Assembly: GCA_032718475.1 (NCBI GenBank)
Contig: JAUCBJ010004444.1
Span: 49,898-113,897 of the forward strand
Direction: 5' to 3'
Source of the DNA: Nemertoderma westbladi
Lineage: Eukaryota; Xenacoelomorpha; Nemertodermatida; Nemertodermatidae
DNA: 64,000 nucleotides
Shown here: piece by piece, positions 62,724-64,000 of the stretch
How positions within the stretch are numbered: position 1 is the first letter of the stretch
How the letters are laid out: each line of letters opens with the position of its first letter
Notes under the pieces: model-generated
Database searches by the model: none
Told to the model about the DNA's origin: nothing
Seen by the model: only the letters and a program-made list of their open reading frames with translations
Program-made: the position numbers and the translations under genes

Positions 62724-63318
62724 CACATCACAATCTGAACTCGATTGAAAATTGTTGGTGGCCAACAGATAAAGTCATTATTGCGTGCAACAGCTTACAC
62801 TACATTGCACTATTCCCCAGTTGTGGAAACATTCCAGAGTTAACGCGCTTTGAAACGGCTGTATTCCTACATTTGCTTGCGTTTTATTTTATATAATGTT
62901 CTACATTTCGAGATGGCGGGAAATAAACCGAATGAATCCGAATGAGTCAATAAGTCCATAATATATATCTAACTTTATTAACTTAACTCTGAATGCATTG
63001 TGCGCTCTTATCGAACAAATCAGCCTATTTGAGCAATTCGAAAATTGAAACGAAATTCCCTAAACGAAATGAACTAAAACACATCCGAGTAAAGTTGATA
63101 AGAGCAGTAGAGATCTCACTTCTACTTTATATTGTAACCTTCACTGCAATAATTTATTATTATAAGGTTAAACATTAAAAATTACTTGAAACATAAAACC
63201 TTTGCGATAAATTCATGAGTTGATTACATTAACTTTAGGGGAAAAATTCGAGTTTCTATAAGTTAGACTTTACAAGGATGTTGATCACGTTTTCTGGCAT
63301 TGTGATCTATTAATTATA
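62724..63318. other. Unique AT-rich sequence, no gene seen
   Basis: Begins sharply after the last partial satellite unit (CGCACTCG, then CACATCACAATC). A short open frame at 62993-63178 has no features of a real gene. Confidence 0.6.
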
Positions 63319-63433
63319 CACCATGACCCGTAATATTGTGTCATTTCCTGATTTTGCCTTTTAATGTCGGTTTGATGGTAACAACCACGGTGAGTTGAAC
63401 AAGGGGCGGGGGACTATATTACGGGTCATGGTG
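63319..63433. mobile_element. 115-bp TIR element flanked by TA (MITE)
   Basis: Perfect 18-bp inverted repeats CACCATGACCCGTAATAT (63319-63336) and its complement (63416-63433), with TA on both sides (63317-63318 and 63434-63435). The TA flanks suggest Tc1/mariner-type mobilisation. No coding capacity. As RNA it would form a hairpin with a loop of about 79 nt. Confidence 0.7.
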
Positions 63434-63481
63434 TAAATTAATAACCGATAAACTAATATTTATATTGGGACCCTCTGATCT

Positions 63482-64000
63482 CTAGAGTTCCTCGTTCCTC
63501 CCAACGGTCTCCCATTGGGAGTTAATCTCATCGGAGGTGTTATCCGTGTCCGAGGATAACACCGCAACCTCCTCGGAACCGTTCCAACTCGCGGCTCGGA
63601 ACGGTTGGTGTTCCGCCTTGATTAGGAACGCGGACGCCAACGGCTGACAGTGAGTAGTCGGGAAGAAGGACATGTGTTTCTTGGCGAGGAGCAACCCGAG
63701 TTGCTGACGGACAAAAGGGGAAACGGACGAGCCGAAATCTGAGTCGGGAAACTCGGTGGACGAGTCGTCGAGAAGAGCGAGTAGCGAGGAATCGGAGAGG
63801 ATCGGAAGGGATGAGTCGGCGATAAAGGAGTCCACGAAAGCGCGTCGCTCCTCGCTGCCCCCGCAGGCCAGCCAATCAGCAACGAGGGCCAGGACCTCGG
63901 GGGTATAGACCCCCGGGTAGCGGTAACCTAGCAACCCGAGTAGCAACTGGTTGCCACGGTTACTGCGCTGTTCCCAGGGCCCCTCTGTCGTTATTACCTC
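63482..64000 (-). CDS. Unidentified protein, C-terminal part, runs off the window
   Basis: The frame is open from the right edge (64000) to the TAG at 63484-63482, giving 172 residues with no start visible. It begins EVITTEGPWEQRSNRGNQLL, continues YRYPGVYTPEVLALVADWLA, then a Ser/Asp/Leu-rich middle (DSFIADSSLPILSDSSLL), a SPFVRQQLGLLLAKK block, and an acidic end (SSDTDNTSDEINSQWETVG). The region is clearly more GC-rich than the flanking sequence, and the long open frame supports real coding. It could be the last exon of a host gene or the end of a transposon gag-like protein; I recognise no family. No zinc knuckle or catalytic motif is visible. Confidence 0.5.
   Translation of the reverse strand, partial: EVITTEGPWEQRSNRGNQLLLGLLGYRYPGVYTPEVLALVADWLACGGSEERRAFVDSFIADSSLPILSDSSLLALLDDSSTEFPDSDFGSSVSPFVRQQLGLLLAKKHMSFFPTTHCQPLASAFLIKAEHQPFRAASWNGSEEVAVLSSDTDNTSDEINSQWETVGRNEEL

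Overview
The window is eukaryotic, most likely an invertebrate animal genome. It holds BEL/Pao LTR-retrotransposon proteins, an APE-type non-LTR retrotransposon, a non-autonomous hAT element, splice-donor-like sequence and very long tandem satellites. There are no bacterial operons, Shine-Dalgarno sites or RNA genes that I can see. I cannot name the species; frequent TAGGCCT and ACCGGTAT words and the element mix would suit a marine invertebrate, but that is a guess.

Region 1 (1-25709) is a nest of mobile elements. Two copies of one BEL/Pao-like family face each other. Copy 1 lies on the + strand (1-5141) and its 5' part is outside the window. Copy 2 is complete on the - strand (7885-25704): it has two LTRs about 99% identical by eye, TG...CA ends and a 5-bp target duplication CCGAC. 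Copy 2 reads, in its own direction: 5' LTR, long repeat-rich leader, gag of 1218 aa, a -1 overlapping frame with aspartic protease fused directly to the tail of RNase H (reverse transcriptase and integrase missing), a non-coding spacer, an extra unrecognised gene ('cargo', about 1.4-1.5 kb), a polypurine tract and the 3' LTR. Copy 1 shows the same order from the RNase H tail onward, so integrase loss and the cargo belong to the family, not to one damaged copy. Copy 2 carries two later insertions with exact target duplications: an intact RTE-like non-LTR element (10980-14748; its empty site is preserved in copy 1) and a 1333-bp hAT-type element (22061-23393).

Between the two copies (5142-7884) lies a broken integrase-core-domain gene: a helix-turn-helix exon at 5382-5525 ending in a consensus splice donor, about 79 copies of a 25-bp minisatellite, then what looks like the C-terminal end of the same kind of protein (7531-7750).

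Region 2 (26577-62723), over half the window, is one satellite array of about 670 units, mostly 55 bp or 47 bp. Nearly all length variation falls at one point of the unit, with about 20 different junction forms. The centre (about 39.6-42.4 kb) is almost perfectly homogeneous, the margins are diverse, and several higher-order duplications are visible. All three frames of the - strand are free of stops over most of the array, giving spurious 'proteins' of about 10,000 residues; I do not treat these as genes.

Region 3 (62724-64000) is unique sequence with a 115-bp TIR element flanked by TA, and the C-terminal end of an unidentified reading frame running off the right edge on the - strand.
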